From contig NZ_VOGO01000001.1 in assembly GCF_007923355.1 (NCBI RefSeq), positions 682,001-746,000 of the forward strand: a stretch of DNA of 64,000 bases, given 5' to 3'. The position numbers and the translations under genes are program-made. Below are positions 53,280 to 63,280 of the stretch, one piece after another. Within the stretch, counting starts at the first letter, position 1. The number at the start of each line of letters is the position of its first letter. Below the pieces are notes generated by a model. That model saw only the letters and a program-made list of their open reading frames with translations, was not told the origin of the DNA and made no database searches. This DNA comes from Falsiphaeobacter marinintestinus (lineage in GTDB: Bacteria; Pseudomonadota; Alphaproteobacteria; Rhodobacterales; Rhodobacteraceae).

Positions 53280-54710
53280 TCAAAGACTGCGTAGAACAGC
53301 GCCGGGATTCATGATCCCAATCGGATCGAGTGCGGCCTTGATCGCACGCATCACCTCGACCCCGACAGGGTCACCATAGCGTTCAAGATCGGCGGTCTTA
53401 AGCCGCCCGACACCATGTTCGGCACTGACCGATCCATCCATCTCGTGAACCAGGTCGTACACCGCCTGTTTGACCACGTCCCGGCAGTTTGAATAGTCGG
53501 CCTTACTGCGCCCTTTGGCTGGGAACACGTTATAGTGCAGGTTGCCATCGCCAAGGTGGCCAAATGCATTCAGGCGAAATTCGCCGATCCTTGCCACGAT
53601 TGCGTTTCCACGTTCCAGAAACTCCGGAATGCGGCTGATCGGGATCGAGATATCATGGCTCGACACCGCCCCAACACGCCGGTTGGCCTCGGGGATTTGT
53701 TCACGCACGTTCCAGAATTCAGTTCGTTGTGCCTCGGACTGGGCAATCAACCCATCGCTCACAAGACCCGCCTCAAACGCGGCTCCGAACAGCGTTTCCA
53801 AAGCTTCTGTAGGATCCAGCCCTTTGGCCAGTCCCAGTTCGATCAGAACGCACCATGTCGGAATCTCGGCATATGGCAGGCGCAGATCGGGTAGGACCTC
53901 GGCCAGAAAATGCATACCCTGACCATCGATCAGTTCAAAGGCACTGACGCCATCACCCAGGTGGTCACGGGCAAGCGACAGCAGGTCAAGCGCATCTGCT
54001 GGGCTTGGCACGGACAGAAGCGCGGTGCCGATGCCAGCCGGTTGTGGGAACAGTTTCAGCGACGCGGCCGTGATAATGCCCAACGTGCCCTCGGCGCCAA
54101 TCAGCAGGTCTTTCAGATCATAGCCCAGATTGTTCTTGCGCAGGCGCGACAGCCCGTTCCAGATCCGCCCATCTGGCAGCACCGCCTCAAGCCCCAGACA
54201 CAGATCACGGGTGTTGCCATACCGCAGCACGGCCGTACCGCCTGCATTGGTCGACAAATTGCCACCAATCCGCGCTGACCCTTCCGACGCCAAAGACAGC
54301 GGGAACAATCGGCCAGCATTTTCGGCAGCGGTCTGAATGTCAGCCAGAATTGCGCCGGCTTCCACGATCATCACGTTTTCCGCCGGATACAGGTTTCGGA
54401 TCGCCTGCATGCGTTCCAACGAAATGATCAGCGGCGGGGGCCCGTCGGTCGCAATCTGCCCCCCTACCAAGCCGGTGCCGCCGCCATAAGGGACAACCGG
54501 GACGCGGGCCTCGTGTGCGGCGCGCATCAGGGTCGAGACCTCTTCGGTGCTGCGTGGGGCAGCAAGCACCCCGCACTGTCCCTGAAACAGGCCACGGGGC
54601 TCTTCCAGATATCTGGCCTCGACAGGGCGAAAAACATCCTCAGGAACGGAATCGCGCAAGCGCCGTGCAAAGGCTTCATCTGCAGGACAAAAGGTCATGG
54701 CACCATCCAT
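53280..54710 (-). CDS. FAD-binding D-2-hydroxyacid dehydrogenase
   Basis: A 476-residue flavoprotein of the D-lactate/D-2-hydroxyglutarate dehydrogenase group. The FAD domain has VVPYGGGTGLVGGQ and RIGGNLSTNAGGTAVLRYGN; the C-terminal domain has FGHLGDGNLHYNV and SAEHGVGRLKTADLERYG. It is distinct from the paralogue at 24393. The start may be 54710 or 54698; neither has a strong ribosome site. It follows the exported metallo-hydrolase gene by about 30 bp, so they may be cotranscribed. Confidence 0.87.
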   Translation of the reverse strand: MDGAMTFCPADEAFARRLRDSVPEDVFRPVEARYLEEPRGLFQGQCGVLAAPRSTEEVSTLMRAAHEARVPVVPYGGGTGLVGGQIATDGPPPLIISLERMQAIRNLYPAENVMIVEAGAILADIQTAAENAGRLFPLSLASEGSARIGGNLSTNAGGTAVLRYGNTRDLCLGLEAVLPDGRIWNGLSRLRKNNLGYDLKDLLIGAEGTLGIITAASLKLFPQPAGIGTALLSVPSPADALDLLSLARDHLGDGVSAFELIDGQGMHFLAEVLPDLRLPYAEIPTWCVLIELGLAKGLDPTEALETLFGAAFEAGLVSDGLIAQSEAQRTEFWNVREQIPEANRRVGAVSSHDISIPISRIPEFLERGNAIVARIGEFRLNAFGHLGDGNLHYNVFPAKGRSKADYSNCRDVVKQAVYDLVHEMDGSVSAEHGVGRLKTADLERYGDPVGVEVMRAIKAALDPIGIMNPGAVLRSL

Positions 54711-54740
54711 GCCGTGCCCGTGGTCACGACGCAAGTCGGA

Positions 54741-55565
54741 TCACTCAAGTTCGATAAGGTATCGCGGTTCCAGGACAACCACGGTTGGACGATCCGGCAG
54801 AGTGCGCAACGAGACTTCAAAGGATGACTCTCCGGGCCGTTCGATAGCGAACGTGCCTTCAATTCCCGACAGGAACGCCCCCAGCGAATAGCCGCTGAAC
54901 CAATGCATCGGAATTACCACCGAGGATTTTAGCCTTTGCAGCACTTTAATCATGTCCGGCAGAGGCATGGTCGACCCGCCATCCACCGCCGCCATGACGA
55001 CATCAAGTCGACCGAGCGCGGCGAACTGGGCATCGTTAGGTATGTGGTGCAGGTGCCCAAGATGGCCAATGCAAAGACCCGCCACTTCGAACACGAAGAT
55101 CGAATTTCCGTTGGTTTCGATCCCTGCGAATTGCGACCTGATATCGGTCGACACATTGCGCACCAGCATCTCGCCAAGATCCAGGTGGTGGTCGATCCCT
55201 TCACCGAATGCCCCCCACCCTGGCAGCGCATGCGGAATCGCCGGGTCGGGAAAAGCCGTCCAATGGGTGTCATGCGCGTGGTTCATGGTGACCACGTCAG
55301 GAATCATATCGGCGGTCCCGATGAAGCCGGTGAAGTCCGTGACGGCGTTCAGCCCACCAGCGGTTTGGATCAGAAAGCTTGCATGGGCAATATAGCTGAT
55401 CCTGACCGTGTATGCGTCCGGCAGCGGCGCGTTCCAAGATGCCTTGTGCAGATATTCGATCCCCGGCGCGGCATCGGCTATAGCGATGCAGTGACTGGGG
55501 CGGCGATCTTGCGCAGTGGCAGCGCCGGAAAAGGCCAAAAGACAAACCAGAAATGCTCGGAACAT
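54741..55565 (-). CDS. Exported metallo-beta-lactamase-fold hydrolase
   Basis: A 274-residue protein with a signal peptide (MFRAFLVCLLAFSGAATAQ). The MBL fold has IAHASFLIQTAGGLNAVTDF, the metal motif NHAHDTHW and later HLGHLHH and MHWFSGY, giving a UlaG/RomA-like pattern. The substrate is unknown. Export to the periplasm is less common for this subgroup. Confidence 0.8.
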   Translation of the reverse strand: MFRAFLVCLLAFSGAATAQDRRPSHCIAIADAAPGIEYLHKASWNAPLPDAYTVRISYIAHASFLIQTAGGLNAVTDFTGFIGTADMIPDVVTMNHAHDTHWTAFPDPAIPHALPGWGAFGEGIDHHLDLGEMLVRNVSTDIRSQFAGIETNGNSIFVFEVAGLCIGHLGHLHHIPNDAQFAALGRLDVVMAAVDGGSTMPLPDMIKVLQRLKSSVVIPMHWFSGYSLGAFLSGIEGTFAIERPGESSFEVSLRTLPDRPTVVVLEPRYLIELE

Positions 55566-55622
55566 CGCGTACCCTCCGTTCAGGAAAGGGTAGCACAGCT
55601 GGGCGTCAGATCCAGTTTCAGA

Positions 55623-56207
55623 TCAGCCCGCTTCGGACTTTCCGCGACGATCGCTGCGCAAACTGGCGTACAGCACATGTGTACGCCAGCGTCCGTTGAT
55701 CTGAAGATAGGATTGCGCGACACCTTCATATTTGAAGCCACAGCTTTCCAGCAGCCCGCGCGATGCCGCGTTTTCCGGCAGGCACGCTGCCTCGATTCGG
55801 CTGAGATCCAGCCGCGTGAAGGCATAGTGGGTGATCGCAGCGGCAGCCTCGCGCATATAGCCTTTTCTGGCAAAATGCGCGCCTGTCCAATACCCCAAGG
55901 TGCCGGCCTGCGCCGGACCACGTCGGATGTTGTCCAGCGTGATCGCGCCCAGAAGCGTTTCGTCCTTGCGGCGGAACAGAAACAGCGGCACCGCCGATCC
56001 ACCTGCGATCGACCTTTGGGCCCAATAGACACGGTTGGTAAAGGCCTTGCGGCTCAGGTGGTCAGGCGACCAGCTGGGTTCCCACGGTACGAGATAATCC
56101 ATGCTTTGCCGCCGCAGCGCCGCCCAATCTCGAAAATCCGAATGCGTCGGCGGTCGTAGAGACAGCCGCTCGGTCTCGAGCTTGAGTTTCCGTTTGGCCA
56201 GCAGCAT
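55623..56207 (-). CDS. RimJ/RimL-type GNAT acetyltransferase
   Basis: A 194-residue N-acetyltransferase (LETERLSLRPPTHSDF, LLGAITLDNIRRG, GYWTGAHFARKGYMREAAAAI, NAASRGLLESCGFKYEG). The pattern matches enzymes that acetylate ribosomal-protein N-termini. It lies 10 bp after the M16 peptidase gene. The start at 56207 begins the family-like sequence; a longer frame overlaps the peptidase gene. Confidence 0.87.
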   Translation of the reverse strand: MLLAKRKLKLETERLSLRPPTHSDFRDWAALRRQSMDYLVPWEPSWSPDHLSRKAFTNRVYWAQRSIAGGSAVPLFLFRRKDETLLGAITLDNIRRGPAQAGTLGYWTGAHFARKGYMREAAAAITHYAFTRLDLSRIEAACLPENAASRGLLESCGFKYEGVAQSYLQINGRWRTHVLYASLRSDRRGKSEAG

Positions 56208-56217
56208 CAGGACAGCA

Positions 56218-57480
56218 TCAGGCGGCACGCCTCTCCCGCAACTGGTCCAAAGTCGGTGCAGCCTCGATCGGGCCGTACAGCGCCAAAGCCGCCGGAGCCT
56301 GACTTGCCATATGTTGGGCGAACTCGCGCACATCTCCGGTTGTCACGGCATCGATCCGGGATATGGTTTCTTCCAGAGACGGGACCTTGTCCCAGATCTG
56401 AACCAGACGGGCCAGTCGCTCGGCTCGGTTCGATGGGCTTTCCAGCCCCATCAGCATCCCCGCCTTCATCTGAGCCCGCGCTCGCGCCACCTCTTCCGGG
56501 GACATGTCATGGGCGGCCCGCTTCATTTCGTCGATGGTAATGCCCGCCAGTTCGGCCACCTGCCCGGCACTTGTCCCGGCATAGATCGTTGTTGTGCCGG
56601 TATCGGCATAGGCACCGGTCTGGGCAAAGATCGTATAGCAAAGCCCGCGCATTTCGCGGATTTCCTGAAACAGGCGGCTCGACATGCCGCCGCCCAAAAC
56701 GCTGGAATAGATCTGCGCCGTATAAATCGCATCGTCGCGGTAGCCGGGGCTTTCGAACGCCAAAGCAAAATGTGCCTGCTCCAGCTCCTTGTCCCGCCGC
56801 ATTTCGCCGCCGGTAAACGTAGCAGGTTCTACCACGCCTTCAGCGCCCGGCTGCAGATGTCCAAACAGCTTTTCGGCCAGCTTTACCAACACATCATGAT
56901 CAACCGCACCGGCGGCCGACAGGATCATCTGTCCGGGGTTGTAGTGTTCGCCAACAAACCCGGCCAAATCTTCGCGCGAAAACGCACTGACCCGTTCGGA
57001 TGGACCCAGGATGGTGCGGCCCAATGGCTGATTGCGATAGCTTTCTTCCTGAAGCCAGTCGAAAATCACGTCATCGGGTGTATCATAAGCCTGACCGATT
57101 TCCTGCAGGATCACGCCGCGTTCGACTTCGATCTCGTTAGGATCGAAGATCGGGTTCAGCACGATGTCCGCGATCACGTCCAGAGCCAGCGGCACGTCGT
57201 TCTGCAAAACCCGTGCGTAATACGCCGTCACTTCGCGCGAGGTGTAGGCGTTGATATAGCCACCCACGTCTTCGATCGATTCGGCGATCTGCAAAGCGGT
57301 GCGCCGTTTCGTACCCTTGAACGCCATATGCTCCAAAAAATGGGCAATGCCGTTTTGTTCGATCCGCTCGTGACGGCCGCCGGCTGTCACCCAGATGCCA
57401 ATCGAAGCGGATTGCAGGCCAGGCATATGTTCGGAAACGATACGAAACCCGTTGGAAAGTCGATCTTGCTGAACAGTCAC
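56218..57480 (-). CDS. M16 family zinc peptidase (processing peptidase-like)
   Basis: A 420-residue pitrilysin/mitochondrial processing-peptidase-like protease with the inverted zinc motif HFLEHMAFKGT and downstream Glu (ENIEDVGGYINAYTSRE region). It lacks a signal peptide. It overlaps thrC by 4 bp, a conserved alphaproteobacterial pairing. PQQ maturation uses M16-type proteases on PqqA, but this one's thrC linkage marks the housekeeping type, so I do not assign it to PQQ. Confidence 0.9.
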   Translation of the reverse strand: MTVQQDRLSNGFRIVSEHMPGLQSASIGIWVTAGGRHERIEQNGIAHFLEHMAFKGTKRRTALQIAESIEDVGGYINAYTSREVTAYYARVLQNDVPLALDVIADIVLNPIFDPNEIEVERGVILQEIGQAYDTPDDVIFDWLQEESYRNQPLGRTILGPSERVSAFSREDLAGFVGEHYNPGQMILSAAGAVDHDVLVKLAEKLFGHLQPGAEGVVEPATFTGGEMRRDKELEQAHFALAFESPGYRDDAIYTAQIYSSVLGGGMSSRLFQEIREMRGLCYTIFAQTGAYADTGTTTIYAGTSAGQVAELAGITIDEMKRAAHDMSPEEVARARAQMKAGMLMGLESPSNRAERLARLVQIWDKVPSLEETISRIDAVTTGDVREFAQHMASQAPAALALYGPIEAAPTLDQLRERRAA

Positions 57481-58865
57481 GTAGCGATATGCCCTTTGAT
57501 ATGATCCTCGATGACGGCCAGATCGTTTGCGATCCGGGTCACCCGTTCTGACCTCTCATACAGATCCGACATGCGCGGGGGAAGAGGTGGATGTACGCCA
57601 CTCGCTTCTTCGACTGCCGCCGGGAATTTTGCCGGATGCGCCGTGGCCAGTGTGACCATCGGAACCGACGCGTCGCGCGCCTGTTCGGCGATATGTACGC
57701 CAACCGCGGTGTGCGGGCAGATCAGTTCGGCACCAGTCGCCAGTGTCGTTCGGATCGTCGCCAGCGTTTCAGCTTCGGATGTGCAGCCTGAGTCGAAGGT
57801 TTCGCGCAACGCCTGCATAGCCCCTTGGCTGACATTGAACCCGCCAGATTTCAACTCATCCATCAGTTGCGACACGGCTGCGCCGTCCCGATCGTAGGCA
57901 TAGAACAAAGCCCGCTCAAAGTTCGAGCTGACCTGTATGTCCATGGACGGGCTGATCGACGGAATTGTCTGGCCCTTGAAATACCCTTCTCCGTTCAGGC
58001 AACGGTGCAGGATGTCGTTCTGGTTGGTAGCAACCACCAGGCGGTCAATCGGCAGGCCCATTTGCTTGGCGATGTATCCGGCAAAGACGTCGCCGAAGTT
58101 CCCGGTCGGAACGGTAAAGCTGATCTTGCGGTACGGGGCGCCCAGCGACACAGCCGACGAGAAATAATAAACCACCTGCGCAAGGACACGGGCCCAGTTG
58201 ATCGAGTTCACACCGGCAAGCTTCACGCCGTCGCGAAATTCGAAATCGTTGAACATGTCTTTGACCCGGGCCTGACAGTCGTCGAAATCGCCGTCCATCG
58301 CCAATGCGTGCACATTGGAATCCTGCGGCGTCGTCATCTGTCGGCGCTGCACTTCAGACACGCGACCATGCGGGTAGAGGATGAACACATCAACCGCTTC
58401 CAGCCCGCGGAAGGCGTCGATCGCTGCCGAGCCCGTATCGCCACTGGTGGCGCCAACGATGGTCACCCGGTCGCCACGGCGTTTGAGAGCCGCCTCAAAC
58501 AGCTGACCGATCAGCTGCATGGCGAAATCCTTGAAGGCCAATGTCGGGCCGTGAAACAGCTCAAGCAGGAAATGGTTTGGGGCCAGTTGCACCAGCGGTG
58601 CGCGGGCGGCATGGTCGAAGCCGTCATAGGCGCGGGCGATGATCTCGCGGAACTCGTCATCCGCAAAGGTGTCGCCGATATAGGGCCGCATCACACGGAA
58701 AGCAGTTTCTTCATAGCTAAGTCCACCGAGGGCCGCGATGTCATCCGCGCTCATCACAGGGATCTCGGCGGGCACATACAGCCCCCCATCGCGGGCCAGT
58801 CCGGTCAGCATTGCCTCTTCAAAGGTCAACTCAGGCGCTTGGCCACGGGTGGAGATATATTTCAT
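57477..58865 (-). CDS. thrC: Threonine synthase
   Basis: Converts O-phosphohomoserine to threonine. The 462-residue PLP enzyme has the N-terminal MKYISTRGQAPELTFEEAML, the PLP Lys in LAFKDFAMQLIG and the SGDTGSAAIDAF phosphate loop. The ATG at 58865 overlaps the SURF1 gene by 4 bp; a longer frame to 58901 lies inside SURF1. Confidence 0.95.
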   Translation of the reverse strand: MKYISTRGQAPELTFEEAMLTGLARDGGLYVPAEIPVMSADDIAALGGLSYEETAFRVMRPYIGDTFADDEFREIIARAYDGFDHAARAPLVQLAPNHFLLELFHGPTLAFKDFAMQLIGQLFEAALKRRGDRVTIVGATSGDTGSAAIDAFRGLEAVDVFILYPHGRVSEVQRRQMTTPQDSNVHALAMDGDFDDCQARVKDMFNDFEFRDGVKLAGVNSINWARVLAQVVYYFSSAVSLGAPYRKISFTVPTGNFGDVFAGYIAKQMGLPIDRLVVATNQNDILHRCLNGEGYFKGQTIPSISPSMDIQVSSNFERALFYAYDRDGAAVSQLMDELKSGGFNVSQGAMQALRETFDSGCTSEAETLATIRTTLATGAELICPHTAVGVHIAEQARDASVPMVTLATAHPAKFPAAVEEASGVHPPLPPRMSDLYERSERVTRIANDLAVIEDHIKGHIAT

Positions 58866-59542
58866 GAATTCTTGCCTCTGGCTTTGGCGCGGGTGCGCCA
58901 CAGAAAGTAGATGCTCATCAAAGCCCAGACCAGCGCCAGGCCGTACCAGGTGACAGCGTATTGCAGGTGATCATTCGGAATGCCAGTCGTATCGACAGGA
59001 AGCGGAGTGACCCCGGAATCGGCGTCGGTTTTGGCTATGATCAGAATCGGGTCGGTTTTGAGCGCCTCGGCCAGCATGGCAACATCGCGCGCAAACCAGA
59101 TGTTTCCAGCACGGTCGGGATCCGGTGTGTAGCTGTCGATTTCAATCGGCCAGTGCAGATTGCCAGCGACTTGCATCGCACCCAAAGCGCGATCTGTCGC
59201 CTTGTCTTCAGGCGCGATGAAACCCCGGTCGATCAGAATGCGTCGCCCATCCTTGGTTTTGAACGGAGCAATGACACGATACCCGGCCCCGACCTTTTTG
59301 AGCGACACCAGAACGTGGATTTCGCCCGGCAGCATTACACCATCCACAACCACCGAACGGTACTTGTCTTTGACCGGATCCGGATTGGCTGGCAGCGAAA
59401 TCGGGGGCTGTGTGATCCGGGCTGTGATCTCGGCCAGAATGGCTTCTTTCTCAGCCAGACGACGAACCTGCCAGTTGCCAAGGCTGACGAGTACGGCAAC
59501 TCCGGCAATGGAAATGATCAGCGCGAACAAAAGACGTTGCAT
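58862..59542 (-). CDS. SURF1 family cytochrome oxidase assembly protein
   Basis: A 226-residue inner-membrane protein with helices at both ends (about 3-22 and 200-220) and the conserved LGNWQVRRLAEKE near the N-terminus. SURF1 helps insert haem a into cytochrome aa3 oxidase subunit I. It lies in the cox cluster 97 bp after ctaE and overlaps thrC. Confidence 0.92.
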   Translation of the reverse strand: MQRLLFALIISIAGVAVLVSLGNWQVRRLAEKEAILAEITARITQPPISLPANPDPVKDKYRSVVVDGVMLPGEIHVLVSLKKVGAGYRVIAPFKTKDGRRILIDRGFIAPEDKATDRALGAMQVAGNLHWPIEIDSYTPDPDRAGNIWFARDVAMLAEALKTDPILIIAKTDADSGVTPLPVDTTGIPNDHLQYAVTWYGLALVWALMSIYFLWRTRAKARGKNS

Positions 59543-59639
59543 GGGGCGCTCAGGCTCTGGAAATGGCAAAGGGCGCGCAGATCAATCCGCACGCCCTGTT
59601 TGATACGCTGTCTCTGCGGGTTTTCAACCGCAAACAGGT

Positions 59640-60455
59640 TTAGTGCATGCCTGCGGTGCCCCAAAGGTACACAGCAAAGAACAGGAACAGCCAGACAACG
59701 TCAACGAAGTGCCAGTACCAGGCCGCCATTTCGAACCCGACGTGATCGGTTTCCGTGAAATCGCCCTTCATCGCGCGGATCATGCAAATGATCAGAAATA
59801 TCGTCCCGATCAGTACGTGAAATCCGTGGAACCCGGTGGCCATGAAGAAGTTGGAATAGAAGACATCGCCGCCAAATTCCCAGCCTTCATGCAGCAACAG
59901 TTCGCCATATTCATAGGCTTGGAACGCGGTAAAGAAGATTCCCAGAACGATGGCAATCGCCAGCCCCTGCACCAACGCCTTGCGGTCATTGTTGTGAACC
60001 AAGGCGTGGTGCGCCCAAGTTACAGCACAACCTGACAACAGCAGGATCAGAGTGTTTATCAGCGGCAAGTGGAACGGGTCAACGGCGTGTATCGTCGGCT
60101 GAACATACTCGGTCCCGCTGTATTCATACATCGGATACATCATGTGTTTGAAGAACGACCAGAACCAGGCGAAAAAGAACATCACTTCGGACATGATGAA
60201 CAGGATAAAGCCATAGCGCAGGCCGATCTGCACGACCGGAGTATGGTCACCAACCTTGTTTTCAGTGACCGTCTCGGACCACCAGCCGAACATGGTGTAA
60301 AGGACAGCAACAAAGCCCGCCCAGAACATCAAGGATGTGACGCCGTGCATCCAAAGCACAGCTCCGAAAAGCATGAAGAACCCAGCCACGGCACCGATCA
60401 GGGGCCATAAGGAAGGGGGTAGGATGTGATAGTCATGATTTTTTGCGTGTGCCAT
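59640..60455 (-). CDS. ctaE: Cytochrome c oxidase subunit III
   Basis: A 271-residue integral subunit of the aa3 oxidase with seven membrane helices ([43 protein letters not shown]). The start [15 protein letters not shown] is typical. It follows ctaG by about 22 bp. Subunit I (ctaD) is not in the window, as usual in this family where it lies apart. Confidence 0.96.
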   Translation of the reverse strand: MAHAKNHDYHILPPSLWPLIGAVAGFFMLFGAVLWMHGVTSLMFWAGFVAVLYTMFGWWSETVTENKVGDHTPVVQIGLRYGFILFIMSEVMFFFAWFWSFFKHMMYPMYEYSGTEYVQPTIHAVDPFHLPLINTLILLLSGCAVTWAHHALVHNNDRKALVQGLAIAIVLGIFFTAFQAYEYGELLLHEGWEFGGDVFYSNFFMATGFHGFHVLIGTIFLIICMIRAMKGDFTETDHVGFEMAAWYWHFVDVVWLFLFFAVYLWGTAGMH

Positions 60456-60477
60456 TAAGTGTCCCTCACCTCGCGGC

Positions 60478-61053
60478 CTAGTTCAAGTTCCTGTCTGCCT
60501 TTTGATCAAGGGCGGCATAGCCCTCGGGCAGATCGATTTCGTAAAACGTGTACGACAACGTGATTGTGTGCACGTATTTTCCGTCGCGGTCCCGAACGAT
60601 TTCGGGATCGACGAAGAATGTCACCGGCATCTGGACGCGTTCGCCCGGTGCCAGAACCTGCTCGGTAAAGCAAAAGCAGTCGATTTTTGAGAAAAATCCG
60701 CCAGCGGAATAAGGCGTAACATTGTAGCTGGCTTGCCCCGCTACGGGTCTGTCAGTCGGGTTGTAGGCTTCATAAAACGCCAGACCGGTTTCGCCAATCT
60801 TCAGCTCCATCTCGCGGACAACGGGCGTGAATTCCCAAGCAAAATCCCGTGCCTTGGAAGCATCGAAGCGGATCTTGATGGTCTGGTCCAGCACCTCATC
60901 GGCACCGGCTCCGGCGACATTGGTCACACCGCCAAAGCCCGTGACCCGGCAGAACCAGTCATAAAAAGGTACAGACGCCCAAGCGAGCGCGCCCATGACT
61001 GTCACAACGCCAACCAGTTGCAGAACGGTTTTCTTCTGCCCGGACATGGCCAT
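60478..61053 (-). CDS. ctaG: Cox11-type copper chaperone CtaG
   Basis: Delivers copper to CuB of cytochrome c oxidase. The 191-residue protein has an N-terminal membrane anchor and a periplasmic domain with the copper motif [10 protein letters not shown]. Its ATG overlaps the stop of the small membrane-protein gene (TGATG). Part of ctaB-small gene-ctaG-ctaE. Confidence 0.95.
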   Translation of the reverse strand: MAMSGQKKTVLQLVGVVTVMGALAWASVPFYDWFCRVTGFGGVTNVAGAGADEVLDQTIKIRFDASKARDFAWEFTPVVREMELKIGETGLAFYEAYNPTDRPVAGQASYNVTPYSAGGFFSKIDCFCFTEQVLAPGERVQMPVTFFVDPEIVRDRDGKYVHTITLSYTFYEIDLPEGYAALDQKADRNLN

Positions 61054-61220
61054 CAGCTTTGCCCCTGCGCTTCAGGGGTCATCGAGAAGTCGCCGCTGGT
61101 CACCTTGGCGATCGTCAGACCGAACACGATTGCGATAAAGGCGGCCAGAACCAAGGCGACGCCCATGTTGCGGCTGAACCGGCGTTTGTGCAGTTCGTGG
61201 GTTGTGCGTTCAAAGCTCAT
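61053..61220 (-). CDS. Small single-helix membrane protein of the cox cluster
   Basis: A 55-residue protein: a basic N-terminus ([18 protein letters not shown]), one membrane helix ([20 protein letters not shown]) and a short polar tail. It is coupled on both sides, overlapping ctaB by ATGA and ctaG by TGATG, a position where many alphaproteobacteria have a short uncharacterised gene. It is likely an accessory of oxidase assembly. It is just below common length cut-offs and easily missed. Confidence 0.82.
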   Translation of the reverse strand: MSFERTTHELHKRRFSRNMGVALVLAAFIAIVFGLTIAKVTSGDFSMTPEAQGQS

Positions 61221-62158
61221 CCCCAGCCTCCCAGCCCATAAGGCTTGAGCAGGGCTTCAACCAGAACAGCACCAAAATGCAGGAAGAGGTACAGCAACGA
61301 CAGCTTAAAGAAGCCCCGTTCGACTGCGAAATTGTCGGCTTCAGAATCGGCCTCATCGCGGCGCCAGATACGGTAAGCTCCGCGGATGAACAAAAGGTTC
61401 AGCACCGCAGCTACCGCCAGATAGATCGGCCCACCAATGCCCGAGAACGCGGCGCCGACGGCAAAGACCGCCAAAATCACGGTATAAACCAGAATATGCG
61501 CCCGTGTGGCCTTGCGTCCATGCGTAACGGTCAGCATCGGCACACCCGCATCGTCATAGTCTGAACGCATGAACAGCGCCAAGGCCCAGAAATGCGGTGG
61601 GGTCCACAGAAAGGTCAGCGCAAACATCAGCCAGGGCTCAACGGCCATGGATCCGGTTGCAGCGATCCAGCCAATGACTGGCGGGAACGCCCCGGCAGCA
61701 CCACCAATAACGATGTTCTGCGGCGTCAGGCGCTTGAGCCACATGGTGTAAACAACCACGTAGAAGAAGATAGTAAAGGCAAGAAAAGCCCCGGCAAATA
61801 TGTTCGTGGCCAGCGCCAGCATCACGACGCTCAGACCAGACAGAGCGAGTCCCAGGTTCAGGGCTTCGCCCGGTTCAACTTTGCCCGCCGGGATCGGGCG
61901 GCTTTTGGTACGCTTCATCACCTGATCGATGTCAGCGTCCCACCACATGTTCAGCGCGCCAGACGCACCGCCACCGATTGCGATGAACAGAATGGCGCAA
62001 AAGCCAACCATCGGGTGAATAGAAACAGGCGCTGCAATCAGGCCGACAAGGGCTGTGAACACAACCAATGACATCACGCGCGGCTTCAGCAGGGCGAAAT
62101 AGTCACCGAATTCGGCTTCGTCCTCTCGGAGGCTGGCATTGATGCTCGCGTCGCTCAT
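61217..62158 (-). CDS. ctaB: Protohaem IX farnesyltransferase (haem O synthase)
   Basis: Adds the farnesyl chain to haem b, making haem O for the aa3 oxidase. The 313-residue UbiA-family membrane protein has the Asp-rich motif [19 protein letters not shown] and the downstream [11 protein letters not shown]. It lies 85 bp after ctaC. Confidence 0.95.
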   Translation of the reverse strand: MSDASINASLREDEAEFGDYFALLKPRVMSLVVFTALVGLIAAPVSIHPMVGFCAILFIAIGGGASGALNMWWDADIDQVMKRTKSRPIPAGKVEPGEALNLGLALSGLSVVMLALATNIFAGAFLAFTIFFYVVVYTMWLKRLTPQNIVIGGAAGAFPPVIGWIAATGSMAVEPWLMFALTFLWTPPHFWALALFMRSDYDDAGVPMLTVTHGRKATRAHILVYTVILAVFAVGAAFSGIGGPIYLAVAAVLNLLFIRGAYRIWRRDEADSEADNFAVERGFFKLSLLYLFLHFGAVLVEALLKPYGLGGWG

Positions 62159-62243
62159 CTCGGTTCCCTTGGATGAAAAGGCGCTTTCCAGCGCCCAAAG
62201 TACTCAGGTCTGTCAGGCGGGGTCAGCCCCCGCCCACAGGTAT

Positions 62244-63083
62244 CTAGTTCGAAGCCACTTTGAAGGCCACTGGTGCGCCAGCGTATTCTTCAATCGCGCC
62301 TTCCAGCCAAGCATCATAGGCTTCTTGGCTTACGACCTTGACCGTGATCGGCATATACGCGTGGTCCTTGCCACACAGCTCCGAACACTGACCGAAATAG
62401 ATGCCTTCTTTTTCAGCCTTGAACCACAGTTCGGCCAAGCGACCGGGAACCCCGTCCTGCTTTACGCCGAATGCCGGGATGGTCCAGGAATGGATCACAT
62501 CGGCCGCAGTCACCTGCATCACGACGATCTTGTTAACCGGCACGACCACAGCAGTGTCGGTTGCCAGCAGATATTCGTCTTCAGCATAGCCATATTCAGC
62601 CAAATCTTCTTTTTCGAGCTTGAAGCTTTCAAAGCCAAACTCGTGATCGACATAATCATAACCCCAGTACCACTGGTATCCGGTGACCTTGATGGTGATG
62701 TCTGCTTCGGGAATTTCCTGCTGCTTGAACAGAACCGGCAGCGAAAAGGCACCGATGAACACCAGAATAACGATCGGAATAATCGTCCAGGCGATCTCGA
62801 TCGGAGTGTTGTGCGTAAACGACGCCGGAGTCGGGTTGGCCCGACGGTTGTAGCGCAGCATCACGATTGCAATCAGCCCGATCACGAACAGGCAGATCAC
62901 GGTGATGATCACCAGAATCAGATAATCCAGCGACTGCAGGTCCCGGGCCAGTTCGGTCGCAGCGGGCTGGAAGCCCCAGCCACCCGGCACCGGCTTGCCA
63001 ATGGTTTCCAGGCCATCCTGCGCCATGGCTGGAAGGGCGGTTAGGCCAGCGAATAGGCCTGAAAGCGTCAAAGCGTTCTTCAT
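62244..63083 (-). CDS. ctaC: Cytochrome c oxidase subunit II
   Basis: A 279-residue subunit carrying the CuA centre that accepts electrons from cytochrome c. It has a signal peptide ([22 protein letters not shown]), two membrane helices (about 55-75 and 95-115), the aromatic QWYWGYDY, and CuA ligands in [15 protein letters not shown] with the upstream His (VIHSWTIP). MKN at 63083 was chosen over a 20-codon longer frame. An FNR-type box lies 165 bp upstream. Confidence 0.96.
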   Translation of the reverse strand: MKNALTLSGLFAGLTALPAMAQDGLETIGKPVPGGWGFQPAATELARDLQSLDYLILVIITVICLFVIGLIAIVMLRYNRRANPTPASFTHNTPIEIAWTIIPIVILVFIGAFSLPVLFKQQEIPEADITIKVTGYQWYWGYDYVDHEFGFESFKLEKEDLAEYGYAEDEYLLATDTAVVVPVNKIVVMQVTAADVIHSWTIPAFGVKQDGVPGRLAELWFKAEKEGIYFGQCSELCGKDHAYMPITVKVVSQEAYDAWLEGAIEEYAGAPVAFKVASN

Positions 63084-63247
63084 ATCTCGTCCTGATCGGT
63101 TGATCGCGTTAGTTCCTCGCACCGCTCCGAATCGCTCAATCATAGGTGATTCACGAAATCGGACGGGCCCCGTTGTCTTTGCCGTCGTTAGAAATCATAT
63201 TCCGGGAACCAGATAAAGCCAAATGCTTGCGTCAAACGGACGCTTTT

Positions 63248-63261
63248 TTGATTTAGATCAA
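63248..63261. promoter_or_regulatory. Perfect FNR box between ctaC and tldD
   Basis: TTGATTTAGATCAA matches the FNR consensus TTGAT-N4-ATCAA exactly. It sits in the 197-bp divergent region, 165 bp before ctaC and 20 bp before tldD. Oxygen-dependent control by an FnrL-type regulator is likely for ctaC; so close to tldD, binding would more likely block that gene. Confidence 0.7.
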
Positions 63262-63280
63262 CCCGACGAGGCCATAGCTC

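Noticed and set aside
56218-57480. M16 peptidase as the PqqA-processing protease (pqqF)
   Set aside because: It lies 50 kb from pqqA and overlaps thrC by 4 bp in the standard housekeeping arrangement. There is no link to PQQ beyond the fold.
54936-57504. Forward frames of 407 and 467 codons opposite the MBL-fold, GNAT and M16 genes
   Set aside because: They are composition-driven shadows of reverse-strand genes with clear signatures (HFLEHMAFKGT, MBL His motif).
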